From an uncultured Pelagibacteraceae bacterium (GTDB taxonomy: Bacteria > Pseudomonadota > Alphaproteobacteria > Pelagibacterales > Pelagibacteraceae): a stretch of DNA of 52,083 bases. A program made the position numbers and the translations under genes. Location: positions 1 through 52,083 of the forward strand of contig CACLSX010000004.1 in the NCBI GenBank assembly GCA_902609705.1. Direction: 5' to 3'. The notes under the pieces were generated by a model, which did no database searches, had not been told where the DNA came from, and worked only from the letters and a program-made list of their open reading frames with translations. This document shows, piece after piece, positions 34,797-44,935 of this stretch (position 1 is its first letter; every line of letters begins with the position of its first letter).

Positions 34797-37700
34797 TGCC
34801 CAATTATAGAATTCATAAAACCGAATATATTGATGAAACTAAGAGAGTTTCATTTAAATATGATGGCAAGACTTACTTTGGATATGAGGGTGATACCTTG
34901 GCATCTGCACTTTTGGCAAATGGTATTCATTTAGTCGGTAGAAGTTTTAAATATCACAGACCAAGGGGTATAGTTTCTTGTGGAGCAGAAGAGCCTAATG
35001 CAATTTGTCAAATTGGTAGTAAAAAAGACCTAACAGAACCAAATGTAAGAGCAACTGAGTTAGAATTGTATGAAGGATTAGAAGCAAGTTCTCAAAATTG
35101 CTGGCCTAACGTAAAATTTGACATTGGGGGTATTAATAATTTTATATCACCGTTAATTCCTGCAGGCTTTTATTATAAAACATTTATGTGGCCAAAGAGT
35201 TTTTGGAAAAAAGTATATGAACCATTAATACGATTATCTGCAGGTTTGGGAAAATCTCCTACAGAACCAGATCCTGATATCTATGATCACAAATATGTTC
35301 ACTACGATGTATTGGTAATTGGTGGTGGAGTTTCAGGTATTATTGCTGCAAAAATGGCTGCAAAAAATAATTTTAAAACTTTATTAGTAGATGACAAAAA
35401 AATACTAGGTGGTTCTACAATTTATCAAAATAATGAGTCTATTAAGATTGATGATAAATTATCAAGTGAATGGTTAAAAAATGAAATTCAAGAAATTAAA
35501 AAATTAAGTAATTTATCAATTAAGACAAGAACAAGTATTGCAGCTTATCATGGATACAATTTTCTTTTAGCTAAAGAAAATTTAACAGATCATTTACCAG
35601 AGGAAAAAAAGAAAAATAAGATTAGACAACGATTATGGAAAATAAGAGCAAAAAAAGTTGTAATTGCAACTGGATCAATTGAAAGACCACTTGTATTCAA
35701 TAATAATGATAGACCAGGAATATTATTATCTAATTCTATAAACAAATATTTGGATTATTACGGCGTTACCTGTGGAGAAAATATAATATTATTTACAAAT
35801 AATGATAGTGCATACGAAACTTCAATTTCACTTCATAAAAAAGGTATAAAGAATATAATAGTTGATTTGAGAAAATCTGCTCGTTCTGAATTAATCAAAC
35901 AAGCTGAAAGTCTAGGAATAAAAATCTACTTCAATCATGTTGTAACAAATACTTTTGGATACAGAAAAATAAATTCATTAGAAATCATGAAACTATCGGA
36001 AGATGGAAATACAACTGTAGGTAATAAAATTAGATTAAGTTGTGACTGTTTAGGAATGAGTGGTGGATGGACACCTATGGTGCATATGCATACTCAATCT
36101 GGAGGTAAATTAGATTTTAGAGATGAAGACCAAGTATTCTTACCAAAAGAAAATAGTGAAGATCAAATTTCTGTTGGTTCATGCAATGGAGATTTTGATT
36201 TGGAAAATATTATAGATAAAACAGTCAATAAAATTAATAAATTCTTAGATATAGACAATCAAGATTACCAGGATACAAATATTATTTGCTCTAAAGGAAA
36301 TGATAAAAGAAATATATGGCTTTTACCAAATAAAATACCTTTAGGTAAAACAAAATGCTTTATAGATTTTCAAAATGACTCAACTGCAAAAGATATTAAA
36401 TTAGCCTTAAAAGAAGGCTTTAGATCAATTGAACATGTAAAAAGATATACAACGACTGGTATGGCAACAGATCAGGGAAAGTTATCTAATATGCACGCAC
36501 TTGGGATTATAGCTGATACAGCTGGTGTAAAAATGGGTACATTAGGAACAACTACATTTAGACCACCATTCACACCATTAACCTTCGGAACACTAGTTGG
36601 GAGAAATGTTGGAAAATTTTTTGAAGTAGTAAGAAAAACATCTATGCATGAATGGCACGTAAAAAATAATGCAGAATTTGAAAATGTTGGTCAGTGGAAA
36701 AGACCTTGGTACTATCCAAAAAATGGGGAAAATATGCATGATGCTGTTCAAAGAGAAAGTAAAGCCGCACGTGATAGTGCGGGTATCTTAGATGCATCAA
36801 CTCTCGGAAAAATTGATATCCAAGGATCAGATGCATCAGAATTTTTAAATCGAGTTTACACAAATGCTTGGTCAAAACTTGCAATCGGAAAATGTAGATA
36901 CGGACTTATGCTAAACGAGGATGGTATGGTTTATGACGACGGTGTTACTACAAGAATATCTGAAAATCATTACCTAATGACAACCACCACTGGGGGAGCT
37001 GCAAATGTATTAAGCAAACTTGAGGATTATTTACAAACGGAGTGGCCAGAGTTAGATGTTTATTTAACATCAGTGACAGATCATTATTCTACAGCAAGTA
37101 TTTGTGGTCCAAATTCAAAAAAAATTCTTAACAAACTTTTTCCAAATTTAGATTTAAGTGATGAAAACTTTCCTCATATGTCATTTAAAGAAGATAAACT
37201 TGAAAATATAAATTGTAGAATAATGAGAATAAGTTTTACGGGTGAACAGAGCTATGAAATTAACATAGAGTCAAAATATGGACATTCATTATGGAAAATG
37301 TGTATAGAAGCTGGGAAAGAGTTTAATTTGACACCTTATGGTACCGAAACAATGCACTTACTTAGAGCTGAAAAAGGTTTCATTATTGTTGGACAAGATA
37401 CAGATGGCACAATGACTCCCTCTGACCTACAGATGGATTGGATTGTAAGTAAAAAGAAATTTGATTTTATTGGTAAAAGATCATTATATAGAAGTGATAC
37501 TGTTAGAGAAGATAGAAAGCAATTGGTAGGACTACTAACAGATGATCCAAAAGAAATTTTGGAAGAAGGTGCTCAAATAGTTTCAGATGTTAAATCAAAG
37601 CCTATAGATATGCTAGGACATGTAACTTCCAGTTATTTTAGTCCAAACCTAAATAAATCAATTGCCTTGGCTGTAGTCAGAAGTGGTAAAACAATGAAAG

Positions 37701-37798
37701 GTCAAAAGTTAATTATTCCAATGGAAAACAAAAATATTAATGTGACCGTCTCTGACACAATTTTTTTAGATAAGGAGAACAAAAGACTAAATGCTTAA
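34796..37798 (+). CDS. soxA: sarcosine oxidase alpha subunit
   Basis: Largest subunit, 1000 residues. The N-terminal part (about 1-100) has the ferredoxin-like block around KYDGKTYFGYEGDTLASALL and FKYHRPRGIVSCGAEEPNA but no iron-sulfur cluster. The middle carries a nucleotide-binding motif (DVLVIGGGVSGIIAAKMA, about 169-186) and RKSARSE. The C-terminal third (about 630-1000) is a GcvT/aminomethyltransferase fold from KAARDSAGILDASTLGKI, where methylene-tetrahydrofolate forms in relatives. Product glycine and C1 units feed glyA. It overlaps soxG by eight bases. Confidence 0.95.
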   Translation: MPNYRIHKTEYIDETKRVSFKYDGKTYFGYEGDTLASALLANGIHLVGRSFKYHRPRGIVSCGAEEPNAICQIGSKKDLTEPNVRATELELYEGLEASSQNCWPNVKFDIGGINNFISPLIPAGFYYKTFMWPKSFWKKVYEPLIRLSAGLGKSPTEPDPDIYDHKYVHYDVLVIGGGVSGIIAAKMAAKNNFKTLLVDDKKILGGSTIYQNNESIKIDDKLSSEWLKNEIQEIKKLSNLSIKTRTSIAAYHGYNFLLAKENLTDHLPEEKKKNKIRQRLWKIRAKKVVIATGSIERPLVFNNNDRPGILLSNSINKYLDYYGVTCGENIILFTNNDSAYETSISLHKKGIKNIIVDLRKSARSELIKQAESLGIKIYFNHVVTNTFGYRKINSLEIMKLSEDGNTTVGNKIRLSCDCLGMSGGWTPMVHMHTQSGGKLDFRDEDQVFLPKENSEDQISVGSCNGDFDLENIIDKTVNKINKFLDIDNQDYQDTNIICSKGNDKRNIWLLPNKIPLGKTKCFIDFQNDSTAKDIKLALKEGFRSIEHVKRYTTTGMATDQGKLSNMHALGIIADTAGVKMGTLGTTTFRPPFTPLTFGTLVGRNVGKFFEVVRKTSMHEWHVKNNAEFENVGQWKRPWYYPKNGENMHDAVQRESKAARDSAGILDASTLGKIDIQGSDASEFLNRVYTNAWSKLAIGKCRYGLMLNEDGMVYDDGVTTRISENHYLMTTTTGGAANVLSKLEDYLQTEWPELDVYLTSVTDHYSTASICGPNSKKILNKLFPNLDLSDENFPHMSFKEDKLENINCRIMRISFTGEQSYEINIESKYGHSLWKMCIEAGKEFNLTPYGTETMHLLRAEKGFIIVGQDTDGTMTPSDLQMDWIVSKKKFDFIGKRSLYRSDTVREDRKQLVGLLTDDPKEILEEGAQIVSDVKSKPIDMLGHVTSSYFSPNLNKSIALAVVRSGKTMKGQKLIIPMENKNINVTVSDTIFLDKENKRLNA

Positions 37799-38339
37799 CA
37801 TCTTACATCCAAATATTTCAAATAATAATAAAAACAACATCAATATTAATTTATCTGAGGAAAAAATTAAAATTAATATCAGGGGAAAAAATAAAGAATT
37901 TTTTACCAAAGTGGGTAAAATTCTATCTATTATTTTACCTTCTGAGTCAAATACAAGTTCATCAAATGAAAACTATGATGTTTTGTGGCTAAGTCCAGAT
38001 GAATGGATGATATATTTTGATGAAAATAAAAATACAAATATTTTTGATCAACTTTATAAAGATATTTCGTCTTTAAATTTTGGATCAATTACTGATATCT
38101 CTTCACAATTAATTTGCATAAATATAAAAGGAGAAAATATATTTGAATTATTATCATCTGGATCACCATTTAATTTTGAAAAATTTAGAAATAATGTTGG
38201 TTCATCAACACAAACAATAGTAAATCATATTGATGTAATTCTTCACCACAAGTCAAAGAATAATGTTAATTTATTTGTAAGAAGATCGTTTTCAGAACAC
38301 CTTTATGAATGGTTAGTTGATAGCTCTAATTTTGTCTAA
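37791..38339 (+). CDS. soxG: sarcosine oxidase gamma subunit
   Basis: Fourth subunit, 182 residues; it resembles a half GcvT fold and contacts beta and alpha in known structures. Recognition rests on WLSPDEWMIYFD and SSLNFGSITDISSQLICINIKG, plus its position after soxA. A Shine-Dalgarno AAGGAG sits 13 bases before the ATG, inside soxA. Its C-terminal end overlaps the convergent MATE transporter gene by 27 bases. Gamma is the least conserved subunit, so divergence from other phyla is expected. Confidence 0.9.
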   Translation: MLNILHPNISNNNKNNININLSEEKIKINIRGKNKEFFTKVGKILSIILPSESNTSSSNENYDVLWLSPDEWMIYFDENKNTNIFDQLYKDISSLNFGSITDISSQLICINIKGENIFELLSSGSPFNFEKFRNNVGSSTQTIVNHIDVILHHKSKNNVNLFVRRSFSEHLYEWLVDSSNFV

Positions 38340-39662
38340 TTTATAATTCAAATAAAAATAAGTATAACCAAGATACATCAGAGAGAAAATCCAATTGAAT
38401 ATTACCCATAACCAAAAAAATTCAGAAAAGTCAGAATTAAAATAAATTGCAGTATAAAATACGACAAATGGAAAAATTCCATTTCGGCAAATATTAGCAA
38501 TTAATGCGTTTTCAGCTTTTTTTAAAGCCATAAAAAAACCATTTGATAAAAAAAATATTGGATAAGCTGGCAGCACAAAGGCTGAAATCTCTAAATATAA
38601 TTTTCCAAATTCAACGACCTCTAAATCTTTTGAAAATATTTTTGTTATCATTTCAGCACCAAAATAAATAATAAAAGAAGAAATAATCATTATAATGAAA
38701 GCATATTTTATAGCTTGGAAGTACGTTTCTTTAATTCTTAAAATATTTTGTGCACCAAAATTTTGAGCAATAATTGTTATAATTGCTGTATTTATTCCCA
38801 AGATTGGTAATAAAACCACTTGTTCTATTTTGGTACCAGCCCCATAACCAGCTGCTGCATATTCTCCTGATAAACCTGCATATTTGAATACAATGGCAGA
38901 AGCAATAGAATAACCGCAAATTGAAATTATTATTGGCATAGATTGAAAAAAAATATTTTTTAAAAAAAAAAATTGAGGAGTAAAATAAGAAATAAGTATG
39001 TTTTTAAATAAATTACTTTTTAAAACTTTTTTAAATATTATTAAAAAAGCGAACGTTTGAGCAATTAGAGTTGCTATTGCAATACCCTTCATACCCAAAG
39101 CTGGTATGAAATAAAATCCAAATATTAAAATTGGATTTAATAATATGTTTAAAAAAAAAGATAATATTAAAGCATTTCTATAAGTTTTCGTATCGCCTTC
39201 TGCATGAAGTAATGAATTTAATGCAACAACTAAAATAAAAATAAACGAGCCAAGGAAAATGATATCTGTATATTGTAAGCCAAGATTTATTACCTGATTA
39301 GTTGAACCCATAATTGAAAAAAGGTCTGATGCATAATTTAAACCAATAAAAGTAATCAACAGAATTATCAAAAAAGAAAAGAAAATTAATTGGCAGAAAT
39401 AAATTGAAGCATTTTTATTATTTTTTTCTCCAATGCTATTACCTATCAGTGATGTGCCTGCAACTGTGATACCAATAGATGATGCAATAATAATAAAATA
39501 AATTGGAAAAGATTTTGTTAAAGCTGACAAAGCTTCAGGTGATATTTTTCCTGCAAAATATGTATCAGCAATATTATATAACGTTTGAAAGAGTGTACCT
39601 ACCGATGCAGGTATTGCTAATTTTTTAATTAATTCTTTGATGTCATCACTTAATATATTCAT
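38313..39662 (-). CDS. MATE-family multidrug/toxic compound exporter
   Basis: Integral-membrane antiporter of 449 residues with about twelve helices in two six-helix halves. The N-terminal half has the typical PASVGTLFQTLYNIADTYFAG, and GITVAGTSLIGNSIGEKN; the second half has YGAGTKIEQVVLLPILGINTAI. Coupling ion (Na+ or H+) and substrate cannot be inferred. The last codons overlap soxG on the opposite strand by 27 bases. Five bases separate it from trhO, so cotranscription is likely. Confidence 0.9.
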   Translation of the reverse strand: MNILSDDIKELIKKLAIPASVGTLFQTLYNIADTYFAGKISPEALSALTKSFPIYFIIIASSIGITVAGTSLIGNSIGEKNNKNASIYFCQLIFFSFLIILLITFIGLNYASDLFSIMGSTNQVINLGLQYTDIIFLGSFIFILVVALNSLLHAEGDTKTYRNALILSFFLNILLNPILIFGFYFIPALGMKGIAIATLIAQTFAFLIIFKKVLKSNLFKNILISYFTPQFFFLKNIFFQSMPIIISICGYSIASAIVFKYAGLSGEYAAAGYGAGTKIEQVVLLPILGINTAIITIIAQNFGAQNILRIKETYFQAIKYAFIIMIISSFIIYFGAEMITKIFSKDLEVVEFGKLYLEISAFVLPAYPIFFLSNGFFMALKKAENALIANICRNGIFPFVVFYTAIYFNSDFSEFFWLWVIFNWIFSLMYLGYTYFYLNYKLDKIRAIN

Positions 39663-39666
39663 GATA

Positions 39667-40539
39667 TTATTTTTTTGAATTTATCATTTGATTGTGCCTC
39701 ATTGTGAAACGTTTTATTTGATCATTTGTCAATTTATCAAAGCAATTTGGACATGATAGGCCTATTTTATACTTTTTTGATTTAGTTAGTTTTTTATGCA
39801 ATGGCATTCTACAACCACCACAAACAGTATAATTTCCAATTTCTAGGTTTTTTTTAATAGTAACTCTTTTATCAAAAACAAAACATTCACCATTCCATTT
39901 ATTTTTTTTTGGATCAGTTTTTTTAAAATAATTTAAGATACCACCCTTAAGCATATAAACATTTTTAAAACCTTTATTATTAAGATAATTAGACGCTTTT
40001 TCACACCTTATACCACCAGTGCAAAACATCCCTATTGATTGTTCTTTATTAAATTTTGATAAATAATTTTTGAAGTCTCTAAAATTTTTAGTTTCTGGAT
40101 TAAGCGCATTTTTAAATGTACCAATCTTATATTCAAAAGGTTTTCTGGCATCAATCAGTTTAATATTTTTTTTAGATATAAATTCGTCCCATTTTTTAGG
40201 TGATAAATACTTTTTATTAAAAAAATTTTTAAAATTAATTTTTTCATTAATTGGAACCACTTCATTTTTTATTTTAACTTTATTTTTTGAGTATGGTAAT
40301 ATTTTTGAATTAATTTTATTTTGAATATCAAACTTATCAATTGACAAAATATTTTTTATTTTTGTGATTATAAGTTTAATTTTTTTTTGACTACCTGATA
40401 TTGTGCCATTAATTCCTTCAGGAGATAATATTATAAGACCTTTAATATTAAGTTTATTAGTTTCTTTTAAAATATTTTTTTTAATAATTTTTAATTTATT
40501 AAGTTTTGATATTTTATAAAAAGATACGATTTCAAACAT
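39667..40539 (-). CDS. trhO: tRNA uridine(34) hydroxylase, rhodanese type (TrhO/YceA)
   Basis: Rhodanese-domain enzyme related to E. coli YceA/TrhO, which hydroxylates wobble uridine to 5-hydroxyuridine on the way to cmo5U. The 290-residue protein has an N-terminal acylphosphatase-like part with ILSPEGINGTISG, the rhodanese active-site Cys173 in GMFCTGGIRCEKASNYL, and a C-terminal four-Cys segment CGGCRMP...CPNC characteristic of the subgroup. The ATG at 40539 gives MFEIVSFYK; the longer in-frame start is a TTG. It follows the O-methyltransferase by two bases. Confidence 0.9.
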   Translation of the reverse strand: MFEIVSFYKISKLNKLKIIKKNILKETNKLNIKGLIILSPEGINGTISGSQKKIKLIITKIKNILSIDKFDIQNKINSKILPYSKNKVKIKNEVVPINEKINFKNFFNKKYLSPKKWDEFISKKNIKLIDARKPFEYKIGTFKNALNPETKNFRDFKNYLSKFNKEQSIGMFCTGGIRCEKASNYLNNKGFKNVYMLKGGILNYFKKTDPKKNKWNGECFVFDKRVTIKKNLEIGNYTVCGGCRMPLHKKLTKSKKYKIGLSCPNCFDKLTNDQIKRFTMRHNQMINSKK

Positions 40540-40541
40540 AA

Positions 40542-41189
40542 TTACCAACAAACTGTAAAACCATCACCAATTGGTAAAATATACTTATTAATAGATGATT
40601 TTTTTATGTATTTATTAAATTCTCTTAATTTTATAGTTAATTTGTCTTTTATCTTTGGATTTGCAACATCTCCTTTCCAAAGTGTATTATCAATTAAAAT
40701 TATACCCTTTTTACTTTTTAACTTAAGAGACTGTTTAAAATAATTTATATAATTTTCTTTATCTGCATCAATTAATATCACATCATATTTTTCCTTTTTC
40801 TTAATCAAATTTTCAAGAGCAATTTTTGCATTGCTACAAATAAGATTTATTTTTTTATCTTGCTTTGCTTCTTTAAAAAACTTAATTGCCTCATTGTTAG
40901 TTTTTAAATTTTTATCTATGCCAATTAATTTGCAACTCTTAGGTAAAGCAAGTGCAGCAGATAAAATGCTGTAACCTGTGAAGGTCCCAATTTCTAAATA
41001 TGATTTATAGTTATTAATTTTTATGATAAATTGTATGAAGTCAGCTTGTAGAATTGAAATTTGTAATTTTTTAATATGACCAAGTTTTTCGTTATATTTT
41101 AATAATTTTTTTTGTACTTTGTGAAGATTATTTGTATGTGAAAAAATATAATTGATCATATTTTGATCAATTATGAAATTTTTATCCAT
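40542..41189 (-). CDS. class I SAM-dependent O-methyltransferase
   Basis: Small O-methyltransferase of the caffeoyl-CoA/catechol (Methyltransf_3) family, 215 residues. SAM motif I is [21 protein letters not shown] and the metal/SAM block [16 protein letters not shown] is clear, with [12 protein letters not shown] after it; these Asp/Asn residues bind the divalent ion in relatives. Bacterial members have been linked to small phenolics and also to tRNA modification, and the neighbouring trhO makes 5-hydroxyuridine that another enzyme must methylate. That pairing, TrmR-like, is plausible but inferred. It overlaps gatB by eight bases. Confidence 0.85.
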   Translation of the reverse strand: MDKNFIIDQNMINYIFSHTNNLHKVQKKLLKYNEKLGHIKKLQISILQADFIQFIIKINNYKSYLEIGTFTGYSILSAALALPKSCKLIGIDKNLKTNNEAIKFFKEAKQDKKINLICSNAKIALENLIKKKEKYDVILIDADKENYINYFKQSLKLKSKKGIILIDNTLWKGDVANPKIKDKLTIKLREFNKYIKKSSINKYILPIGDGFTVCW

Positions 41190-42648
41190 TCAACTTTTCT
41201 TTTAATATTTTGTTTATTAATTGAGGATTGCCTTTTCCTTTACTTTCTTTCATGGCTTGACCAACAAAAAAGCCAAATAATTTATCTTTACCAGATTTAT
41301 ATTCAGCGACCTTATCTGAATTATTTTCAATAACTTTATTTATCAATTCCTCTATCGCTTTTGGATCGCTTTCTTGTTTTAAACCTTTTTCTTTTACTAT
41401 TGTTAATGGATCTTGATCTCCATCTATCATTTGCTCAAAAACCGTTTTAGCTATTTTTCCTGATATAGTTCCATCTTTTATAAGGTTAATAAGTTTTGAT
41501 AGATTTTTAGCACTAACTGGGCTTTGAGATATTTCTAAATTTTTTTCATTTAAAACTGCAAATAATTCACCTGTAATCCAGTTTGTTGCTAATTTAACAT
41601 CAGAATTTTTTATAACTTCTTCAAAGAAATTTGATGTTTCAATGTCAGATACTAAAATTGTTGCTTCATACGGCGAAAGATTAAATTTATCTATAAATCT
41701 TTTTTTCTTTTCATCTGGTAATTCAGGTATATCTGATTTTATTTTTTCAATTAACTCTTGGCTTATTTCAAGGGGTAATAGATCTGGGTCAGGAAAATAT
41801 CTGTAATCATGCGCGTCTTCTTTTGATCTCATAGATCTTGTCTCATTTCTTTTAGTGTCAAAAAGTCTTGTCTCTTGATCTATTTCTTTCCCCTCCTCTA
41901 ACAAATCTATTTGTCTATTTGCTTCAGATATTATTGCCATTTGCATAAATTTTATAGAATTAACATTTTTAATTTCACACCTAGTGCCGAACTCAGTCTC
42001 TCCTTTTAATCTTACTGATACATTAACATCTGCTCTCAAAGAGCCTTCTTGCATATTGCCATCACATGTTCCTAAATATCTCATTATTGATCTTAATTTT
42101 TTTATATAAACGTTGACTTCATCTGGAGATCTCAAATCAGGTTTACTTACTATTTCCATTAAAGCCACTCCAGATCTATTTAAATCGACTAATGTATTAT
42201 TTGGATCAATATCATGAATACTTTTACCTGCATCTTGCTCTAAGTGTAATCTTTCAATTCCAATTTCTTTTTGACCATTCGGCATATCCAAAATTACTTT
42301 TCCTTCACCGACAATTGGATATTTGTATTGAGAAATTTGATATCCTTGAGGTAAATCTGCATAAAAATAATTTTTTCTATCAAAGACAGATTTTTTATTT
42401 ATTTTGGCTTTAAGTCCTATTCCAGTTTTAATTGCTTGTTCAATACAAAATTCATTTATAACTGGTAACATTCCTGGAAATGCTGCATCTACGAGACTAA
42501 CTTGTGTGTTTGGTTCTGCACCAAATTTTGTTGATGATTGCGAAAAAAGTTTAGACTCTGAAGTTACTTGAGCGTGTACTTCTAAACCAATTATTACTTC
42601 ATATTGTTTATTTTCTCTTTCAATAAGATATTCACTATTTTTACTCAC
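41182..42648 (-). CDS. gatB: aspartyl/glutamyl-tRNA amidotransferase subunit B
   Basis: Subunit of the GatCAB amidotransferase that converts Glu-tRNA(Gln) and Asp-tRNA(Asn) to the amidated forms. The 488-residue protein has the kinase-like core [38 protein letters not shown] and [11 protein letters not shown], and the C-terminal YqeY-like tail ending near [16 protein letters not shown] that contacts tRNA. The start is GTG at 42648, overlapping the gatA stop by eight bases. Order gatC-gatA-gatB is standard. Confidence 0.96.
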   Translation of the reverse strand: MSKNSEYLIERENKQYEVIIGLEVHAQVTSESKLFSQSSTKFGAEPNTQVSLVDAAFPGMLPVINEFCIEQAIKTGIGLKAKINKKSVFDRKNYFYADLPQGYQISQYKYPIVGEGKVILDMPNGQKEIGIERLHLEQDAGKSIHDIDPNNTLVDLNRSGVALMEIVSKPDLRSPDEVNVYIKKLRSIMRYLGTCDGNMQEGSLRADVNVSVRLKGETEFGTRCEIKNVNSIKFMQMAIISEANRQIDLLEEGKEIDQETRLFDTKRNETRSMRSKEDAHDYRYFPDPDLLPLEISQELIEKIKSDIPELPDEKKKRFIDKFNLSPYEATILVSDIETSNFFEEVIKNSDVKLATNWITGELFAVLNEKNLEISQSPVSAKNLSKLINLIKDGTISGKIAKTVFEQMIDGDQDPLTIVKEKGLKQESDPKAIEELINKVIENNSDKVAEYKSGKDKLFGFFVGQAMKESKGKGNPQLINKILKEKLNG

Positions 42649-44101
42649 TTAACCACCAGTCTGAAATATCATTTTTAAAATTAATCTTATCTTCTAATGC
42701 ATAAGAAATATTAAGTATATTTTGCTCATCAAAAGGTTTTCCAATTACTTGAAGGCCTAAAGGATAATTATTTTTATCTTTACCAGCTGGTATAGAAATA
42801 CCTGGTAAGCCTGCTAGATTTATTGGAACTGTAAATATATCATTTAAATACATTGATACTGGATCATTTGTTTTTTCACCAATTTTAAACGCTGAACTTG
42901 GAGTAGATGGAGTTAAAATTGCATCAACTTTAGAAAAGGCATCATCAAAATCTTTTTTTATTAATTGTCTTACTTTCTGCGCTTTTAGATAATAGGCATC
43001 ATAGTATCCAGAAGATAAAACATAAGTTCCAATCATAATTCTTCTTTTAACTTCATCACCAAAACCTTCAGATCTAGTTTTTTCGTACATTTCTATTAAA
43101 TTTTGACCAGGAGATCTAAATCCATATTTCACACCATCATATCTAGCTAGATTTGAAGATGCTTCAGCTGGTGCAACAATATAATAAGTTGGTAATGCGT
43201 AATTAGTATGTGGAAGCGAAATATCGATAATTTCTGCTCCGCAATCTTTTGCATATGAGATACCATTTTTCCATAGCTGTTCAATTTCGTCAGGCATATT
43301 GTCAACTCTATATTCTTTAGGAATACCAATTTTCTTTCCTTTAATATCTTTTGATAATTCTCTCGAATAATAATTTCTTTTGTAATCAATTGAAGTTGAA
43401 TCTTTTTGATCAAATGAAGAGATCACCTCTAAAAGCATAGAACAGTCTCTTACATTTTTCGTCATAGGTCCTGCTTGATCTAAAGATGAAGCAAATGCTA
43501 CAATTCCATAACGAGAACAACTTCCATATGTAGGTTTAAGTCCAACAGTTCCTGTAAATGATGCTGGTTGACGAATAGATCCACCTGTATCTGTTCCAAT
43601 GGTAACTGGAGTTAAATTTGCAGCAACAGCTGCGGAAGAACCTCCTGAAGATCCACCAGGGACTAAATTTTCTCCTACCGGATTTTGAACATTTCCAAAA
43701 AAACTAGTTTCATTTGAAGAGCCCATAGCAAATTCATCACAATTAAGTTTACCAAGAAGTATTGCTCCTTGACTCCACAAATTTTGAGTGACTGTAGACT
43801 CATATGTGGGAACGAAGTTATTTAATATTTTACTTCCTGCTGTTGTTCTAACTCCATTTGTACAAAATAAATCTTTAACAGCGATAGGAATACCCGGTAA
43901 TTTAAAATCTAAATTAGGATTAGAATCAAATTTCTTTGATTGATCTATTGCTTTTTCAAAATTATCCGTAACATAAATATTTAATTTTTTTGATTTTTCA
44001 GCACGGTTTATAAATGCTTTTGTAATTTCCTCTGAAGATAGTTTTTTTTCTTTTATATTCGATGTTAATTCGAATAAACTTTGACTTGTTATATCTGACA
44101 T
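42641..44101 (-). CDS. gatA: aspartyl/glutamyl-tRNA amidotransferase subunit A
   Basis: Amidase subunit generating ammonia from glutamine for GatB, 486 residues. The Ser-cisSer-Lys triad is intact: Lys76 in [12 protein letters not shown], the cis Ser around 151 in [14 protein letters not shown], and nucleophile Ser175 in [12 protein letters not shown]. The C-terminal [15 protein letters not shown] is conserved. It starts where gatC ends, with one base of overlap. Confidence 0.97.
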   Translation of the reverse strand: MSDITSQSLFELTSNIKEKKLSSEEITKAFINRAEKSKKLNIYVTDNFEKAIDQSKKFDSNPNLDFKLPGIPIAVKDLFCTNGVRTTAGSKILNNFVPTYESTVTQNLWSQGAILLGKLNCDEFAMGSSNETSFFGNVQNPVGENLVPGGSSGGSSAAVAANLTPVTIGTDTGGSIRQPASFTGTVGLKPTYGSCSRYGIVAFASSLDQAGPMTKNVRDCSMLLEVISSFDQKDSTSIDYKRNYYSRELSKDIKGKKIGIPKEYRVDNMPDEIEQLWKNGISYAKDCGAEIIDISLPHTNYALPTYYIVAPAEASSNLARYDGVKYGFRSPGQNLIEMYEKTRSEGFGDEVKRRIMIGTYVLSSGYYDAYYLKAQKVRQLIKKDFDDAFSKVDAILTPSTPSSAFKIGEKTNDPVSMYLNDIFTVPINLAGLPGISIPAGKDKNNYPLGLQVIGKPFDEQNILNISYALEDKINFKNDISDWWLSE

Positions 44102-44388
44102 TATTCAACAACCTTTGGTACAACAAAAAAATCTTTATTTTCTTCAGGTGAGTTTTTTAAAATTTTTTCTCTGATATTTTCTGATTTAATTTCATCTTTT
44201 CTAAATCTTAGGGTGGTCTCAGCAATTGATGTTAAAGCTTGAACATTATCGGTATTTAATTCATTTAATTTTTCTATAAATTCAAATATATTGTTTAAGT
44301 CGCCCTTTAATTTGTTTGCTTTTTCATCATCAATAGAAATTCTTGCTAATTTCGAAATGTGCTTTACTGTTTTAAGATCTATACTCAT
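44101..44388 (-). CDS. gatC: aspartyl/glutamyl-tRNA amidotransferase subunit C
   Basis: Small helical protein that wraps around the GatA-GatB interface, 95 residues from the ATG at 44388 ([17 protein letters not shown]). A longer frame from 44445 adds 19 residues that match nothing in GatC. The [14 protein letters not shown] and [18 protein letters not shown] segments are characteristic. It is divergent from ruvX with a 49-base gap that must hold both promoters. Confidence 0.95.
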   Translation of the reverse strand: MSIDLKTVKHISKLARISIDDEKANKLKGDLNNIFEFIEKLNELNTDNVQALTSIAETTLRFRKDEIKSENIREKILKNSPEENKDFFVVPKVVE

Positions 44389-44437
44389 ATGGTAAAAATA
44401 TTGCCGCAAACTATCACTTAAGTAAATAATATACAAT

Positions 44438-44893
44438 ATGATCACAATTGAGGAATTTAAAAAGAAACAGCTAAGTACATCTAGATTAATTGGTCTTGAT
44501 TTAGGTTCAAAGAGAATTGGTGTAGCTATATGTGATGAAAATCAAAAAATTGCCACACCGCTTAAAACAATAAACAAATCCAAATTTGAGGATCTTATCA
44601 ATGAATTAGAGGATATTATTAAAGAAAATAACATTAAGGGAATAATTATTGGTAATCCAATAAATATGGACGGAACCCTTGGTAAATCTTCTCAATCAGT
44701 CAATGATGTGTCAAAAGCAATATCAAAAGAAATTGATCTTCCAATAAGTCTTTGGGATGAAAGATTATCAACAGTTGGGGCGTTTAAATTAACTAAAAAT
44801 TTAGGTATTAACGTAACTAAACGAGAAAAAAATATAGATAAAAATGCTGCTGCATTTATCTTACAGGGTGCCATAGATTTTATTAATAATTAA
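44438..44893 (+). CDS. ruvX: RuvX/YqgF-family pre-16S rRNA nuclease / Holliday junction resolvase-like
   Basis: RNase H-fold protein of the YqgF family, 151 residues, known in E. coli for processing the 5' end of 16S rRNA. The catalytic acidic residues are in GLDLGSKRIGVAICD, GIIIGNPINMDGT and DERLSTVGA, with DKNAAAFILQGAID at the end. It begins the plus-strand run leading to pyrB-pyrC-plsY-topA, an alphaproteobacterial arrangement. Confidence 0.93.
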   Translation: MITIEEFKKKQLSTSRLIGLDLGSKRIGVAICDENQKIATPLKTINKSKFEDLINELEDIIKENNIKGIIIGNPINMDGTLGKSSQSVNDVSKAISKEIDLPISLWDERLSTVGAFKLTKNLGINVTKREKNIDKNAAAFILQGAIDFINN

Positions 44894-44935
44894 TACTTGC
44901 ATTAATCAACCTTTGTGGCTATAGAGTTGGTTTTA

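Noticed and set aside
44389..44445. Extended GatC start at 44445
   Set aside because: The additional 19 residues are not part of GatC and would overlap the divergent ruvX start.
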